NCBI RefSeq assembly: GCF_024979315.1
Contig: NZ_JANLCK010000005.1
Span: 62,001 to 126,000 of the forward strand
From: Herbiconiux oxytropis
Lineage (GTDB): Bacteria > Actinomycetota > Actinomycetes > Actinomycetales > Microbacteriaceae
Direction: 5' to 3'
DNA length: 64,000 nucleotides
The notes under the pieces were generated by a model that saw nothing but the letters and a program-made list of their open reading frames with translations, had not been told where the DNA came from and did not search any database. Position 1 is the stretch's first letter, and every line of letters begins with the position of its first letter. This document shows, piece by piece, positions 1 to 11,753 of the stretch. The position numbers and the translations under genes were made by a program.

Positions 1-1
1 C

Positions 2-883
2 TATCACGGTCGCACCAACCTCACGATGGCCATGAACTTCAAGGCCGCCCCCTACGCCACCGGATTCGGGCCGCTCGCGGGCGACGTCTACCGCGCGCCG
101 AACTCCTACCCCTACCACGACGGACTGTCGGGTGCCGAGGCCGCCGCCCGCACCATCAACTACCTCGAGAAGACCGTCGGCGCGGCCGACCTCGCGTGCC
201 TCGTGGTGGAGCCCATCCAGGGCGAGGGCGGTTTCGTCGTGCCTGCCGAGGGCTACCTGCCCGCACTGCAGGCCTGGTGCACCGAGAAGGGCATCGTCTT
301 CATCGCCGACGAGATCCAGAGCGGCATGGCCCGCACGGGCGAGTACTTCGCGTCGACCCACTTCGGGCTCGTGCCCGACATGGTGCTCTCGGCCAAGGGC
401 ATCGCGGGCGGCCTCCCGCTCGCGGGCGTCACCGGCCGCGCCGAGATCATGGACTCCGCACAGCCCGGCGGGCTCGGCGGCACTTTCGGCGGCAACCCGG
501 TGGCCGCGGCCGCCGCGGTCGCGGTGTTCGAGCAGATCGAGTCGGCGTCGCTCCTCGCGGAGGCCGACCGCATCGGCGCCACGCTCCTCGCTGGATTGAC
601 GGCGCTGCAGGAGAAGTACGACGTGATCGGCGACGTGCGTGGTCGCGGCGCCATGATCGCGATCGAGCTCGTGGAGCCCGGCACGGCGTCGACCACCAAG
701 ACCCCGCACGCCGAGGCCGTCAACGCCATCGTGGCGCACTGCGCCCAGAACGGCGTGCTCGCGCTGAACGCCGGCACCTACGGCAACGTGCTCCGGTTCC
801 TGCCCTCGCTCGCGATCTCGGACGAGCTGCTGCTCGACGCGCTCTCGGTGATCGACGAGGCGCTCGCCCAGCTCTCGGCATGA
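2..883 (+). CDS. gabT: 4-aminobutyrate aminotransferase, C-terminal part (5' end outside window)
   Basis: The last 293 residues of a class III PLP-dependent aminotransferase. The frame is open from the window edge (first codons YHGRTNLT, a segment about a third of the way into GabT proteins), so the start is missing. Family marks are VVEPIQGEGGF, the cofactor-contacting Asp in FIADEIQSG, the Schiff-base Lys in LSAKGIAGGLPLAG and GGTFGGNP. GabT passes the amino group of GABA to 2-oxoglutarate, giving succinate semialdehyde and glutamate, a late step of putrescine breakdown. The GGLPLAGVTGRAEIMD stretch resembles E. coli GabT closely; a related omega-transaminase cannot be excluded. The stop overlaps the next start (ATGA at 880-883). 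A polyamine importer lies just downstream on the other strand, which fits a GABA/putrescine role. Confidence 0.85.
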   Translation, partial: YHGRTNLTMAMNFKAAPYATGFGPLAGDVYRAPNSYPYHDGLSGAEAAARTINYLEKTVGAADLACLVVEPIQGEGGFVVPAEGYLPALQAWCTEKGIVFIADEIQSGMARTGEYFASTHFGLVPDMVLSAKGIAGGLPLAGVTGRAEIMDSAQPGGLGGTFGGNPVAAAAAVAVFEQIESASLLAEADRIGATLLAGLTALQEKYDVIGDVRGRGAMIAIELVEPGTASTTKTPHAEAVNAIVAHCAQNGVLALNAGTYGNVLRFLPSLAISDELLLDALSVIDEALAQLSA

Positions 884-1908
884 GCGACGGGGCCGGCTTG
901 AGGGGCGGGGCCGGGATGACGGGAGGGGCCGGCATGCCGGGCACCGCCACGATCTCCGAATCGGCGGAACTCGCGGTCGTCGACCGCAGCGGCTTCGTCG
1001 AGTCGCGGCACATCGGCTCGGCCGTGGTGCTGGATGCGTCGGGCCAGGTGGCCATCAGCGTCGGCTCCCCCGCACTGCCGGTCTACCCGCGATCGTGCAT
1101 GAAGCCGTTCCAGGCGCTCGCGGTGCTCGAGTCGGGGGTCTCGCTCGATCCGGTGCAGACCGTGCTCGCGACGGCGAGCCACGCGGCGACGCCCGCGCAC
1201 ATCGAGGTCGTCTCCTCCATCCTGACCGAGGCGGGGCTGCCGGCGTCGGCGCTCGGCTGCCCACCCGACTGGCCGGGCGCCTCGAGCGCGCGCGACGAGG
1301 TCATCCGGGCACATGGTGGCCGTGAGCGCATCTCCATGAACTGCTCGGGCAAGCACGCCGCGATGCTGCTCGCGTGCGTGCGGAACGGCTGGGACACGGC
1401 GACCTACCTCGACCCGGCGCACCCGCTGCAGCAGCGTATCCTCGCCGTCGTCGAGCGGGAGACCGGCTCACCGGTGGCGCACTCGGGCGTCGACGGATGC
1501 GGGGCTCCCGTGCATGCGATGTCGCTCGAGGCGCTCGCGCGAGGCATCGGTCGCATCCGGCGTGCCTCGTCGGGGCCGGCGGCGCACCTCACCTCGAGCA
1601 TCCTGGCGAACGGCTGGGCCATCGACGGCCCCGGCCGGGCGAACACCGTGGTGATCGACCGCCTCGGTGTGGTCGCGAAACTCGGCGCCGAGGGCGTCAT
1701 GGTGATGGCGACGCCCGACGGCTCCTCGGTCGCGGTGAAGGTGCTCGACGGCAGCCTCCGCGCCGCCACCCTCGTGGCCCTCACCCTGCTCGCGCGTCAC
1801 GGCGCCGTCACCGACGCCCAGGTGGCCGACCTCACCCCCGACCTCGACCTCGCCATCCACGGGGGTGCGACGCCCGTGGGCACCATCCGCGTCTCCCCCA
1901 CCCTCTAG
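880..1908 (+). CDS. asparaginase (Asparaginase_II family, PF06089-like)
   Basis: A 342-residue protein of the actinobacterial/rhizobial asparaginase family, unrelated in fold to E. coli AnsA/AnsB, which would hydrolyse asparagine to aspartate and ammonia in the cytoplasm. Recognisable segments are PVYPRSCMKPFQALAVLESG near the N-terminus, the highly conserved MNCSGKHAAMLLACV, DGCGAPVHAMSL and NGWAIDGPGRANT. No signal peptide is seen. The ATG at 880 overlaps the gabT stop (ATGA), implying translational coupling; ATGs at 916 and 934 are alternatives, because the first ~20 residues are a low-complexity GAGxxG triplicate not expected in the family. The start is therefore uncertain; the product call is firm. 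Confidence 0.85.
   Translation: MSDGAGLRGGAGMTGGAGMPGTATISESAELAVVDRSGFVESRHIGSAVVLDASGQVAISVGSPALPVYPRSCMKPFQALAVLESGVSLDPVQTVLATASHAATPAHIEVVSSILTEAGLPASALGCPPDWPGASSARDEVIRAHGGRERISMNCSGKHAAMLLACVRNGWDTATYLDPAHPLQQRILAVVERETGSPVAHSGVDGCGAPVHAMSLEALARGIGRIRRASSGPAAHLTSSILANGWAIDGPGRANTVVIDRLGVVAKLGAEGVMVMATPDGSSVAVKVLDGSLRAATLVALTLLARHGAVTDAQVADLTPDLDLAIHGGATPVGTIRVSPTL
889..942 (+). repeat. three 18-bp in-frame tandem repeats at the asparaginase N-terminus
   Basis: Units 889-906, 907-924 and 925-942 encode GAGLRG, GAGMTG and GAGMPG. The second and third units each bring an in-frame ATG (916, 934), so copy-number change would alter the number of possible start codons without shifting frame. 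Confidence 0.7.
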
Positions 1909-1932
1909 CGCCCCGCCCACCCTCTAGCGCCC
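1898..1932 (+). repeat. tandem duplication of the asparaginase gene end
   Basis: The 16-base string ccaccctctagcgccc, which contains the TAG stop of the asparaginase gene, occurs at 1898-1913 and again at 1917-1932 (period 19). The second copy is non-coding. Confidence 0.7.
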
Positions 1933-2058
1933 GCGCCCGCCCGGGTGGATGTGGGGTGGAAGAGGCGGCACGCGGCACAGCAAGCGCACCGACCCGAAGG
2001 CCGCTGGGCGCTCCCACCCGACCCGAGGTGGCACGGTCGCCGCGCAGCGACGCCCGCG

Positions 2059-2143
2059 CCACATGCCCCCCGCGCCGCAGAGGCGGCGGCGCGGCAAGAA
2101 CACAGCCACATGTCCCCCCGCGCCGCAGAGGCGGCGGCGCGGC
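2059..2143. repeat. two direct copies of a GC-rich hairpin between convergent genes (possible terminators)
   Basis: A 37/38-base element beginning ccacatg occurs at 2059-2095 and 2106-2143. Each copy holds a perfect 9-bp inverted repeat, ccgcgccgc/gcggcgcgg, with a 7-base loop (arms 2070-2078/2086-2094 and 2118-2126/2134-2142). The second copy runs into the stop codon of the potC-like gene (2143-2145). There is no T-tract, so a terminator role for the convergent genes is inferred; a dispersed repeat family is the alternative. Confidence 0.6.
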
Positions 2144-2940
2144 TAGGAAGCACTCGACCTCTTCGCCCGCGCCGCCCGGGAGACCTGCGCCACCACGACG
2201 AGCACGATCGCCAGGAGGAAGACCGCCGAGGCGATGACGTTCACCTGGGCCGGGATCCCTCGGGCGGCGGCGATGTAGATGAACTTCGGGAAGGTGTCGA
2301 CGGCTCCCGAGTTGAAGTTCGTGATGATGAAGTCGTCGAAGCTCAGGGCGAACGACAGCAGGGCGGCCGCCGCGATGCCGGGCACCAGCAGCGGGAACGT
2401 GATGCGCCAGAAGACCTGTCCCGGCGAGCCGTACAGGTCCCGGCCCGCCTCCTCGAGCGCCGGGTCGAGCGAGGCGACCCGCGCCTTGACCGTGACCACC
2501 ACGAAGCTGATGCAGAACATCGTGTGGGCCAGGATGATGGTGCCGAGCCCCTTCTCGACCCCCACCGTGAGGAACTGGGCCGCGAGCCCCGCGCCGAGCA
2601 CCACCTCGGGGGTCGCCATCGGCAGGAACAGCAGCAGGCTGATGGCCGAGCGTGCCTTGAACCGGTAGCGCACGAGCGCGATGGCGATGAGCGTGCCGAG
2701 CGCGGTGGCGAGCACCGTCGAGGTGAGCCCCACCAGGATGCTGTTGCCGAATGCCTCGCAGAGCCCCTGCACGGTGCACACCGTGGCCCACTTCTCGAGC
2801 GTGAACCCCTGCCAGGCGATGTTGAGCTTGCCGGAGTCGTTGAACGAGAACACGAACGTGTAGACGATCGGGATGAGGAGGAACGCGAGCGCGATGAAGG
2901 TGTAGATCCAGAGCCCGAGGCCCTTCGTGCGGCGCCTCAT
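2143..2940 (-). CDS. potC: spermidine/putrescine ABC transporter permease (PotC type)
   Basis: A 265-residue inner-membrane permease of the MetI family with about six hydrophobic segments, the first at residues 10-30 (LWIYTFIALAFLLIPIVYTF). The cytoplasmic EAA loop that docks on the ATPase is seen as EEAGRDLYGSPGQVFWRITF, followed by PLLVPGI. PotC forms the channel with PotB in the polyamine importer. It is the last gene of the four-gene operon; its ATG (2940) overlaps the stop of the upstream permease by 4 bases. Polyamine specificity is inferred from the whole operon, since permeases alone do not separate polyamines from related cationic substrates. Confidence 0.9.
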   Translation of the reverse strand: MRRRTKGLGLWIYTFIALAFLLIPIVYTFVFSFNDSGKLNIAWQGFTLEKWATVCTVQGLCEAFGNSILVGLTSTVLATALGTLIAIALVRYRFKARSAISLLLFLPMATPEVVLGAGLAAQFLTVGVEKGLGTIILAHTMFCISFVVVTVKARVASLDPALEEAGRDLYGSPGQVFWRITFPLLVPGIAAAALLSFALSFDDFIITNFNSGAVDTFPKFIYIAAARGIPAQVNVIASAVFLLAIVLVVVAQVSRAARAKRSSAS

Positions 2941-3848
2941 ACGAGATCCTCCGTTCCGGTGCGGCGGACGTACACTCCGACGATCACGAGGATGACGGCC
3001 ATCAGCACGATCGACAGGGCGGCCGCGGCCGGATAGTTCTGCAGCACGAGGAAGTTCGCCTCGATCGCGTTGCCCACCATGGCCGTCGACGACGACCCGA
3101 GGAAGTCGCGACTGGCGTTGATGTAGTCGCCGGCCGCCGGGATGAAGGTGAGCAGGGTGCCCGAGACGATCCCGGGCATCGACAGCGGCACGGTCACCGT
3201 GCGGAAGACGGTGAACGGACTCGCATAGAGGTCGGCACCCGCCTCGAGGTAGCGCGTATCGAGCCGCTCGAGGGTGGCGTAGAGCGGCAGCGTCATGAAC
3301 GGGATGAAGTTGTAGGTGAGACCGAAGATCACCGAGAACGCCGTGCCCGTGAGGTGCCCGTCGGAGGGCAGGACGGCGATCGATTTGAGGAAGACCACGA
3401 CCGGCCCCTCATCCGACATGATCTGCTTCCAGGCCAGGGTGCGCAGCAGGAAGCTGATGAAGAACGGGGCGATCACGAGCGTGAGCAGGAGGCTCTGCAG
3501 CAGCGGGAACCGCCTTGCCTTCACCCCGATGAAGTAGGCGATGGGGTAGCTGATCACGAGGGCGAGCACGGTGGCGACGAGCGCGTAGCCGAAGGCGCGC
3601 AGGATGAGCGGCCAGTACTCCCCCACCGCGTCGACGTAGTTCTCCCAGCGGAACGCCGTGACGTAGTCGCCGATGTCGCCGTAGAGATCCGGCTCCTGGA
3701 AGGAGGTGATGACGAGCGAGATGAGCGGGGTGAGGAAGAACAGCAGGAGGTAGGCGATGCCCGGGAGGAGCAGCACGAGCGCCACGAAGCTGCGCTTCCT
3801 GGGCGCCTGCTCGACCGTCGTCTGCGAGGCGAAGGCGGTGAAGGCCAC
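2937..3848 (-). CDS. potB: spermidine/putrescine ABC transporter permease (PotB type)
   Basis: A 303-residue permease. A GTG start at 3848 is chosen because it lies 5 bases after the stop of the ATPase gene (3854) and gives a short N-terminus VAFTAFASQ before the first membrane segment (SFVALVLLLPGIAYLLLFFL); longer starts would run far into the ATPase gene. The EAA loop is EAGADLYASPFTVFRTVTVP. It pairs with PotC as the membrane channel. The 4-base overlap with potC and the short gap to potA indicate one transcript. Confidence 0.88.
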   Translation of the reverse strand: MAFTAFASQTTVEQAPRKRSFVALVLLLPGIAYLLLFFLTPLISLVITSFQEPDLYGDIGDYVTAFRWENYVDAVGEYWPLILRAFGYALVATVLALVISYPIAYFIGVKARRFPLLQSLLLTLVIAPFFISFLLRTLAWKQIMSDEGPVVVFLKSIAVLPSDGHLTGTAFSVIFGLTYNFIPFMTLPLYATLERLDTRYLEAGADLYASPFTVFRTVTVPLSMPGIVSGTLLTFIPAAGDYINASRDFLGSSSTAMVGNAIEANFLVLQNYPAAAALSIVLMAVILVIVGVYVRRTGTEDLV

Positions 3849-3853
3849 GGCGG

Positions 3854-5070
<1,217 letters not shown>

Positions 5071-5071
<1 letters not shown>

Positions 5072-6294
5072 CAGCTGCCCAGCAGCACCTTCTGGAACTG
5101 GGCCTGGTAGTCGTTCTCCTCCTGCGGGGTGAGGGTGCGGAAGACGTGCACGGTGCTGAGCGTCTCCTCGTCCGGGAAGATCAGCTGGTCGGAGGCGAGC
5201 TCGGGGTCGATGAGGTCCATCGCCTCCTTGGCGCCGACCACCGGGGTGACGTAGTTGACCCAGGCGGCGAGCTCGGCGGCCACCTCGGGCTCGTAGTAGT
5301 AGTTCATGACGGCCTCGGCGTTGGCCTTGTGGGCCGAGCCCATGGGCACCACGAAGGTGTCGTTCCAGAGCGTGCCACCGGCATCCGGGATAGCGAACTC
5401 CCACTTGTCGCCCGCCGTGGCGTTGAGGCTCGTGATGTCGCCGGACCAGCAGATGGCGGCGAAGGTGTCCTCCGACTGGAGGTCGTTGAGGTAGGCGTTG
5501 CCCTTGATGTTGCGGATCTGGCCGTCCTCGACCTGCTGGGTGAAGGCGTCCATGGCATTCGCGAAGTCGTCGTCGCCCCACTCGCCCGTGATGTCGGCGC
5601 CCTGGGCGAGCATGATGAGGCCGATGGTGTCGCGCATCTCGGAGAGCACGCCCACGCGGCCCTTGAGTGCGGGATCCCACAGGTCTTCGACGCTCTTCAG
5701 GCCCGCCGGCACCTTCTCCTTGTTCCAGCAGATGCCCGCGAAGCCGCCCTGCCAGGGCAGCGAGAGCTTGCGGCCCGGGTCGAAGTCGGGGTTCGCGAAC
5801 GACTCGCTGAGATTCGCGATGTTCGGGATGTTGGCGCGGTCGAGCTCCTGCACGTAGCCCTGGCGCACCAGTCGGGCCACCATCCAGTCGGTGAGGCAGA
5901 CGGTGTCGGCGCCGATGTCCTGGCCGAGGGCCAGCTGGTCCTTGACCTTGGCGTAGTAGCTGTTGTTGTCGTCGACGTCGACGTTGTAGGTCACGGTGAT
6001 GCCGGACTCGTCCTCGAAGCCGATGAGCGTCGGGTAGTTGCCGTCGTCGTCCTCATCCATGTAGGCGGGCCAGTTGCTCCAGGCGAGCGTCTTCTCGGTG
6101 GCCGAGACGTCTTTCGCGGGGGTGAGGTCGGCGCGCTGGCCGCCCGAGGAGCAGGCCGCGAGGGCGAGAGCGGTGGCGCTCATTCCCGCTGCACCGAGGA
6201 AGCCGCGGCGGCTGAGGGAGACGGATCTGGCCTTCTGCAGGGCCTGGGAGTGACGGATGGCCTGGAGGATCATCGGGTCTTGCGGTGCGCGCAC
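5071..6294 (-). CDS. potD: spermidine/putrescine-binding lipoprotein
   Basis: About 407 residues; captures polyamine outside the cell and delivers it to the permeases. The N-terminus carries a twin-arginine-like motif [10 protein letters not shown], a hydrophobic stretch and the lipobox LAAC followed by SSGGQ, so a Tat-exported lipoprotein is likely. The mature part is PotD-like ([43 protein letters not shown]). The GTG at 6294 is preferred because GAGAGG lies 6 bases upstream; GTG at 6312 or 6339 and ATG at 6273 are alternatives. First gene of the importer operon. Confidence 0.9.
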
Positions 6295-6377
6295 GGTGGG
6301 CCTCTCACTCACGGAAAAACAGTGTTCCGATAGTGGCACAGGGCTTCTCGGCTCCGACAGCGAGGACGACGAACTAC

Positions 6378-6410
6378 ATCAGATCGAAACATAGGTTTTA
6401 CGAAATCGGT
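6378..6410 (-). promoter_or_regulatory. AT-rich patch upstream of the polyamine importer operon
   Basis: In an otherwise GC-rich context, 6378-6410 is clearly AT-rich (on the minus strand it reads through tttcgtaaaacctatgttt). It is the only plausible core promoter position between the upstream gene and potD. I could not settle on a single -35/-10 pair. Confidence 0.3.
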
Positions 6411-6452
6411 TCCCGCGGGCGCCGATGACGGTCGATCTCGTCTGTTCCGGGT

Positions 6453-7025
6453 TCAGTGCACGTCGAACCACTGATCGCCGATGCCCACGCGCGTGCCGCG
6501 CGGCACACGCACGCGCTCGCCCGCGACGAGCTCGCGGGGATCGACGAGGTCGAGACCCACCCGCGTGCCGTTCGACGAGCCGCGGTCGGCTACCCAGAGC
6601 TCGCCCTCGTCGACACCGAACGCCAGATGGGTCTTGGAGACGCTGCGTTCGGGATCGACGACCTGCACGAGGTAGTCGAAGCGCTCCCCGGGTGCCGGAG
6701 CGGGGTTGCGGCCCACGAGGCCATCGCCGGAGACGCGGATGCTCTCACCCGTGCTGAAGACGAGGCTGAAGAGGGAGCCGGTGCGGCGGGCGGCGGGCGG
6801 CGGTGCGGCGTGGCGGGGCGGATGCTCGGGCGTGGGCTGCGCGGGGGCGGGCTGCTGCAGCGCGGCCGTGCGGCGCTGCTCGCGCACGATCGCGTCGAGG
6901 AGGGCCTTGCGGTCGTGTCGGGCCGTGTCGCCGAGGGTGGGCCGTGGCGCGATCGCCGAGGTTCCGCACTCTCCGCAGAGCAGGGCTCCGGCGCTCAGAG
7001 TCGTGCCGCACGTTCTGCACTTCAC
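6453..7025 (-). CDS. zinc-ribbon FHA-domain protein
   Basis: A 190-residue cytoplasmic protein. An N-terminal zinc ribbon is shown by Cys3/Cys6 (CRTC) and Cys17/Cys20 (CGEC). A Pro/Ala-rich linker follows (about 55-80), then a C-terminal FHA domain with the phosphothreonine-binding signature: VGRNP, SVSKTHLAF and DRGSSNGT. FHA domains read phosphothreonine, so a natural partner is the Ser/Thr kinase encoded in the same operon. Last gene of the eight-gene operon; its ATG overlaps the upstream stop by 4 bases. The target is unknown. Confidence 0.85.
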   Translation of the reverse strand: MKCRTCGTTLSAGALLCGECGTSAIAPRPTLGDTARHDRKALLDAIVREQRRTAALQQPAPAQPTPEHPPRHAAPPPAARRTGSLFSLVFSTGESIRVSGDGLVGRNPAPAPGERFDYLVQVVDPERSVSKTHLAFGVDEGELWVADRGSSNGTRVGLDLVDPRELVAGERVRVPRGTRVGIGDQWFDVH

Positions 7026-9475
7026 TGCTTGTCCTGCCTGTCGTCGTGCTTGCCATGATACGGGCGCAACGACCTGGTCGACAGCCGGGCCCGCAGCCGG
7101 GCGAGCCGTCCGCCCCGGTCGAGGAGCCGTCGGCGCTCGGTGTCTGAGGCACTCCAGAGCGCCGCGAGTTGCGCCTCCGCGGGCTCGACCGGGCCGTAGA
7201 GGGCCTCGTCGACGCGCTGCGCGAGAGCGACGGCGCCGGGAGTCACCGCCCGCCGGTCACCGGATGTCGTGCCGGGCTCGCCGTCCGTGTGCGCCAGCGC
7301 GACCGCGGCCTCACGGCGGGTGGCCGAGGTGGGGAGCGGCAGGTCGGTGTCGCGCGCGGCGTCGAGCAGCTCGGCCCAGCTGCCGGCGGCGCGGGCTCGC
7401 GGCGCTCCGCTGCTGCGCCGTCGGCTCCGCCTGCGGCGCTTGAGGGCGAGCACGGTGAGGAAGGGAGCCAGGAGCGCGGCGAGGACCGCGAGCGAGAGGC
7501 CCGCGATCAGCGCGATCTGCAGCAGGAGCGGTGCGAGGGTGTCGGTCGGCGGCGGATCGGTGTCGTCCTGCTCGAGCGGCGCCTGGTCGATCGAGTCGTC
7601 GACGCCGTCGGGAGCCGGCGGAACGACGTCGGGCGGGCGCACGGCCGTGCTGCTGTCGTCGGTGGCGGCGGCCGGGACAGGCCGGGGTTCGGGCGTGACG
7701 TCGAGGGCGAGCCAGCCCTCCTCGGCCGTGTAGACCTCCACCCAGGCGGTCGCGTCGCCGCCGCGGAGGGCGACGGGGCCGTCCACCGAGGCGGCTGCGT
7801 CGCCGGCCGGGGCTGCGGTGTCGCCGGTCGAGGCTGCGGCCCCGGTCTCGCTGCCGGGCACGGCGAAGCCGAGGGCGACGCGCGCCGGGAAGCCCGCGGC
7901 CTCGGCGAGGAGGGCGCCGGCGGCGGCGTACTGCTCCGCGTCGCCCACCATGGGACTGGCCGTGAGGAGCTCTTGCAGGCGGTCGGCGCCGTGTCCCGAG
8001 CGCGAGAAGACCTCGCCCTCCCGGCTGCTCGACAGGTAGCCCGAGCGGAGCCCCGCCACGATGCCGGCGAGGCGGGCACCCGCCGAACGGGACTCCGGCG
8101 CCCACTCGGCCGAGCGGGTCGCGACGGCATCCGGAACCCCGGCCTGCTGCACCCGCACGGCAGCTCCGGGTGTGACTCCCGACGGGTCGGCGGGCAGCAC
8201 GGCACCGCTCACCTCGAGCAGGTAGCCGTCGCCCTCGGCGAGGCCCTCGAGGTCGGCGGCGGTGCTGAGGTCCGGACTGTAGAAGAGCGAGTCCTGCAGC
8301 GCGGCGGCGTCCGCCCCCCAGAAGCGCACGGCCTCGGGTTCGCCGGCTGTGGGCACCCAGAAGCCCGAGTACGCACCGATCGAGACGTCGAGCGTGCGCC
8401 GCGCAGCCGTGGCATTCTCCCCGGCGGTGTGTGACTCGGATCCCGTGGCCACCAACCGCTCGGGCACGCGGGAGAACAGGGCACCGGCGTCACCGGAGGC
8501 TCCACCGGCAGGCCCCACGTCGTACACCACACCGTCGTAGTCGTCCATGCGCGCGAGCACGATCCGCTCACCGGCACGCGCACCCTCGACCGTGAGCATG
8601 ATCGTCGAGTCGGCCGGGGCCGCCACGAACGAGCGGTAGGCCGAGAGCGGGCTCGGCTGCTCGCTCGGATCGAAAGGCTGCTCGACGGTCTCGCGCAGGG
8701 TCGCACGGTCGACGGGCGAGCCCGGTGCCCAGGCCGTGGCGGATCCCGGTACCAGGACCCCGACGACGAGCGCGCCCGCGAGCCCGGCCGCCACCACGCC
8801 CACCGCACCGACGAGGCGCGGAGCACGCCGCCTGCCGGAACGCGAGGGCGGAGTGCCAGGCGCAGGCGGCACCGCCCGGGTGAACCCGACCCAGAGCATC
8901 GCCAGCACGGCGAAGAGGCAGCCCACGACGACCGGCGCGAGCGCCTCCTGGCCGCCGAAGGCGATGCCCGCGACGAGCACGGCCAACGCCGGCAGCAGTG
9001 CGAGCACGGGCAGTCGCGTGCGGAGCGCGACGGAGACCCCGGCGACGGACGCGGCGAGCAGCAGCGCGAAGACGGGCACGAGGAGCGCCTGGTAGTCGCC
9101 GACAGGCAGGGAGATCGTGAGCAGCTGGCGCCAGCCCGTGCCCGTCGTGACGACCAGGTCGGCGAGACCGGCGGGGGTGGGGAGCACCCCCCAGAGCGCC
9201 TTCGCCGGCACGGCGAGGGGAACACCGAGCACGAGCCACGCGAGCACGGTGGCTCCGAGCACCGCGGGGCCCGGCCAGCGGAGGGCCGCGCCGGCGACGC
9301 CGATCAGTGTGCCGACGGTGACCGTGACGGCCGCCAGGATGGCGAAGGCGGCGGACTCGTAGACCGGCCACCAGGTCGCGGCAGCCACGAGCACGAGCAC
9401 CTCGACGAGCGCGGCCGCGAGCAGCGTGCGGCCGATCCGCTGCGCGCCCGATGCGGGGTCGTGAGCCCGGCTCAC
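7022..9475 (-). CDS. membrane transglutaminase-like protein (TgpA/DUF3488-like), catalytic residues missing
   Basis: An 817-residue multi-pass membrane protein: some six to seven hydrophobic segments in the first ~220 residues, a large extracellular part, a transglutaminase-core region near residues 510-620, and a last membrane segment around 650-680 before a basic cytoplasmic tail. In active members the core has Cys in GxCxxFA, His in HAWVE and an Asp. Here the first reads VGDAEQYAAA (Ala, codon 7937-7939) and the second ATAWVEVY (Thr, codon 7748-7750), while the Asp in LALDVTP remains, so enzymatic activity is unlikely. Such proteins commonly travel with MoxR and DUF58 proteins, as here. 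Overlaps both neighbours by 4 bases. Confidence 0.85.
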   Translation of the reverse strand: MSRAHDPASGAQRIGRTLLAAALVEVLVLVAAATWWPVYESAAFAILAAVTVTVGTLIGVAGAALRWPGPAVLGATVLAWLVLGVPLAVPAKALWGVLPTPAGLADLVVTTGTGWRQLLTISLPVGDYQALLVPVFALLLAASVAGVSVALRTRLPVLALLPALAVLVAGIAFGGQEALAPVVVGCLFAVLAMLWVGFTRAVPPAPGTPPSRSGRRRAPRLVGAVGVVAAGLAGALVVGVLVPGSATAWAPGSPVDRATLRETVEQPFDPSEQPSPLSAYRSFVAAPADSTIMLTVEGARAGERIVLARMDDYDGVVYDVGPAGGASGDAGALFSRVPERLVATGSESHTAGENATAARRTLDVSIGAYSGFWVPTAGEPEAVRFWGADAAALQDSLFYSPDLSTAADLEGLAEGDGYLLEVSGAVLPADPSGVTPGAAVRVQQAGVPDAVATRSAEWAPESRSAGARLAGIVAGLRSGYLSSSREGEVFSRSGHGADRLQELLTASPMVGDAEQYAAAGALLAEAAGFPARVALGFAVPGSETGAAASTGDTAAPAGDAAASVDGPVALRGGDATAWVEVYTAEEGWLALDVTPEPRPVPAAATDDSSTAVRPPDVVPPAPDGVDDSIDQAPLEQDDTDPPPTDTLAPLLLQIALIAGLSLAVLAALLAPFLTVLALKRRRRSRRRSSGAPRARAAGSWAELLDAARDTDLPLPTSATRREAAVALAHTDGEPGTTSGDRRAVTPGAVALAQRVDEALYGPVEPAEAQLAALWSASDTERRRLLDRGGRLARLRARLSTRSLRPYHGKHDDRQDKQ

Positions 9476-10763
9476 ACGCCCACCGCCCGGGTGAGGGCTC
9501 GCACGAGGTCGTCGAGGTAGCCGATGCGGGTGATGCGCAGGGCGTCGATGCGCACGAGTGCCGGCTCGGCTTCGGGCTCGGCGACCACGGCGACGACCTC
9601 GACGCCGGTCGCGAAGTGCGAGGCGGCCGCCCGGAGCTGTCGGGCGGTCACGGTGCTGCCGCAGGCGAGGAACACGACCGAGGCATCGGCCGCCGACTCT
9701 CCCACCGCCCTCGCCACGGCGGTGAGCCGTGCGGCGCCGGGCACCTCCTCCACACCGCTGAGGTCGTCGAGGAGATCGCGCGGGGCGCTCGTGCGGAGCC
9801 GGCCGCTGCGCCGGGGCGACGCAGCCGGACGGAGGCGCCCGACCCGGCGAGCTGCGACGCCCGCCGCTCGAGCCGGCCGCACAACCCGATCACCGGCGGA
9901 GCCGCCCGACCGGCCGGGGGCGCCCGAGAAGACCGAGACGGTGGCCCCGTCGGCGATGGCGCGCACACCGATCGAGGCCAGCACGCTCACCACCAGCTCG
10001 AACTCCTCGTCGGAGGCGTAGTCCTCGGGCGACTGGGACTGCACGACGATGAGGTGGCTTCGCCTGGTCTGCTCGAACTGGCGCACCAGGAACGCCCCGG
10101 CCCTGGCCGTGCTCTTCCAGTGGATGTGCCGCCGATCGTCTCCCGCCACGTAGGGCCGGAGCGCGTGGAACGACATGTCGCTGTCGGTCAGATCCGACGT
10201 GGGGATGCCCTCCAGGTCGCGGAGCAGTCCCGTGCTGCGCACGGCGAGCGGCACCGTGGCCGGGTGCACGAAGAGCTCCGCAGCTCCCGAGCGCACCGAC
10301 TCCCGCCGCGCGAGGCCGAGCGGATCGCGCCGCACGACGACCACGGGCCCCAGACGGATGACGCCGCGCCGGACGGCGGGCACCTCCACCCGCACCTCGC
10401 GCGACGAGCGGGCAGGCACGGCGGGGAGCGACACCGCCTCGAGCCGAGGGGGCTCGCTGCGAGAGCTCACCGCGAGTTCGGCCGTGCGCGCTCCCCGCCT
10501 GGATCCGGAGTCGTTGAAGGCACGCACGGCGACGCTCGCCGTGCCACCGGAGACGACGTGCCGGTCGAGCACCTCGATCTCGACCCGTCCCGCCGTGCGC
10601 CCCACGAGGAAGAGGGCCGACGCCACCGCCACACCCGATGCCACCGCCCCCGCCGTGACGAGCTCGAGCCAGCCGAGAAGCGATCCTGTGACGAGACCCG
10701 CCACGGCCAGGGCGGCGACGGCCCAGCCGCCCGCCGTCACCACGACGGCGGGACGGGGGGCGC

Positions 10764-10767
<4 letters not shown>
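9472..10767 (-). CDS. DUF58 domain protein
   Basis: A 431-residue protein with two hydrophobic segments at the N-terminus (about residues 8-55), a beta-rich middle, and the DUF58 signature LRPYVAGDDRRHIHWKSTAR followed by a von Willebrand A-like segment (FLVRQFEQTRRSHLIVVQ). DUF58 proteins pair with MoxR AAA ATPases, whose genes usually lie next to them; the exact biochemical role is not established. The start overlaps the MoxR gene stop (10764-10767) and the stop overlaps the transglutaminase-like gene start, so all three are probably co-translated. Confidence 0.88.
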
Positions 10768-11735
<968 letters not shown>

Positions 11736-11753
11736 CTGCGCTGCACCTCTCCG

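Noticed and set aside
2059..2143. CRISPR-like array
   Set aside because: Only two repeat copies, with a 10-base gap and internal hairpins; no cas genes.
7022..9475. Active transglutaminase
   Set aside because: Both the Cys and His positions carry other residues (Ala and Thr).
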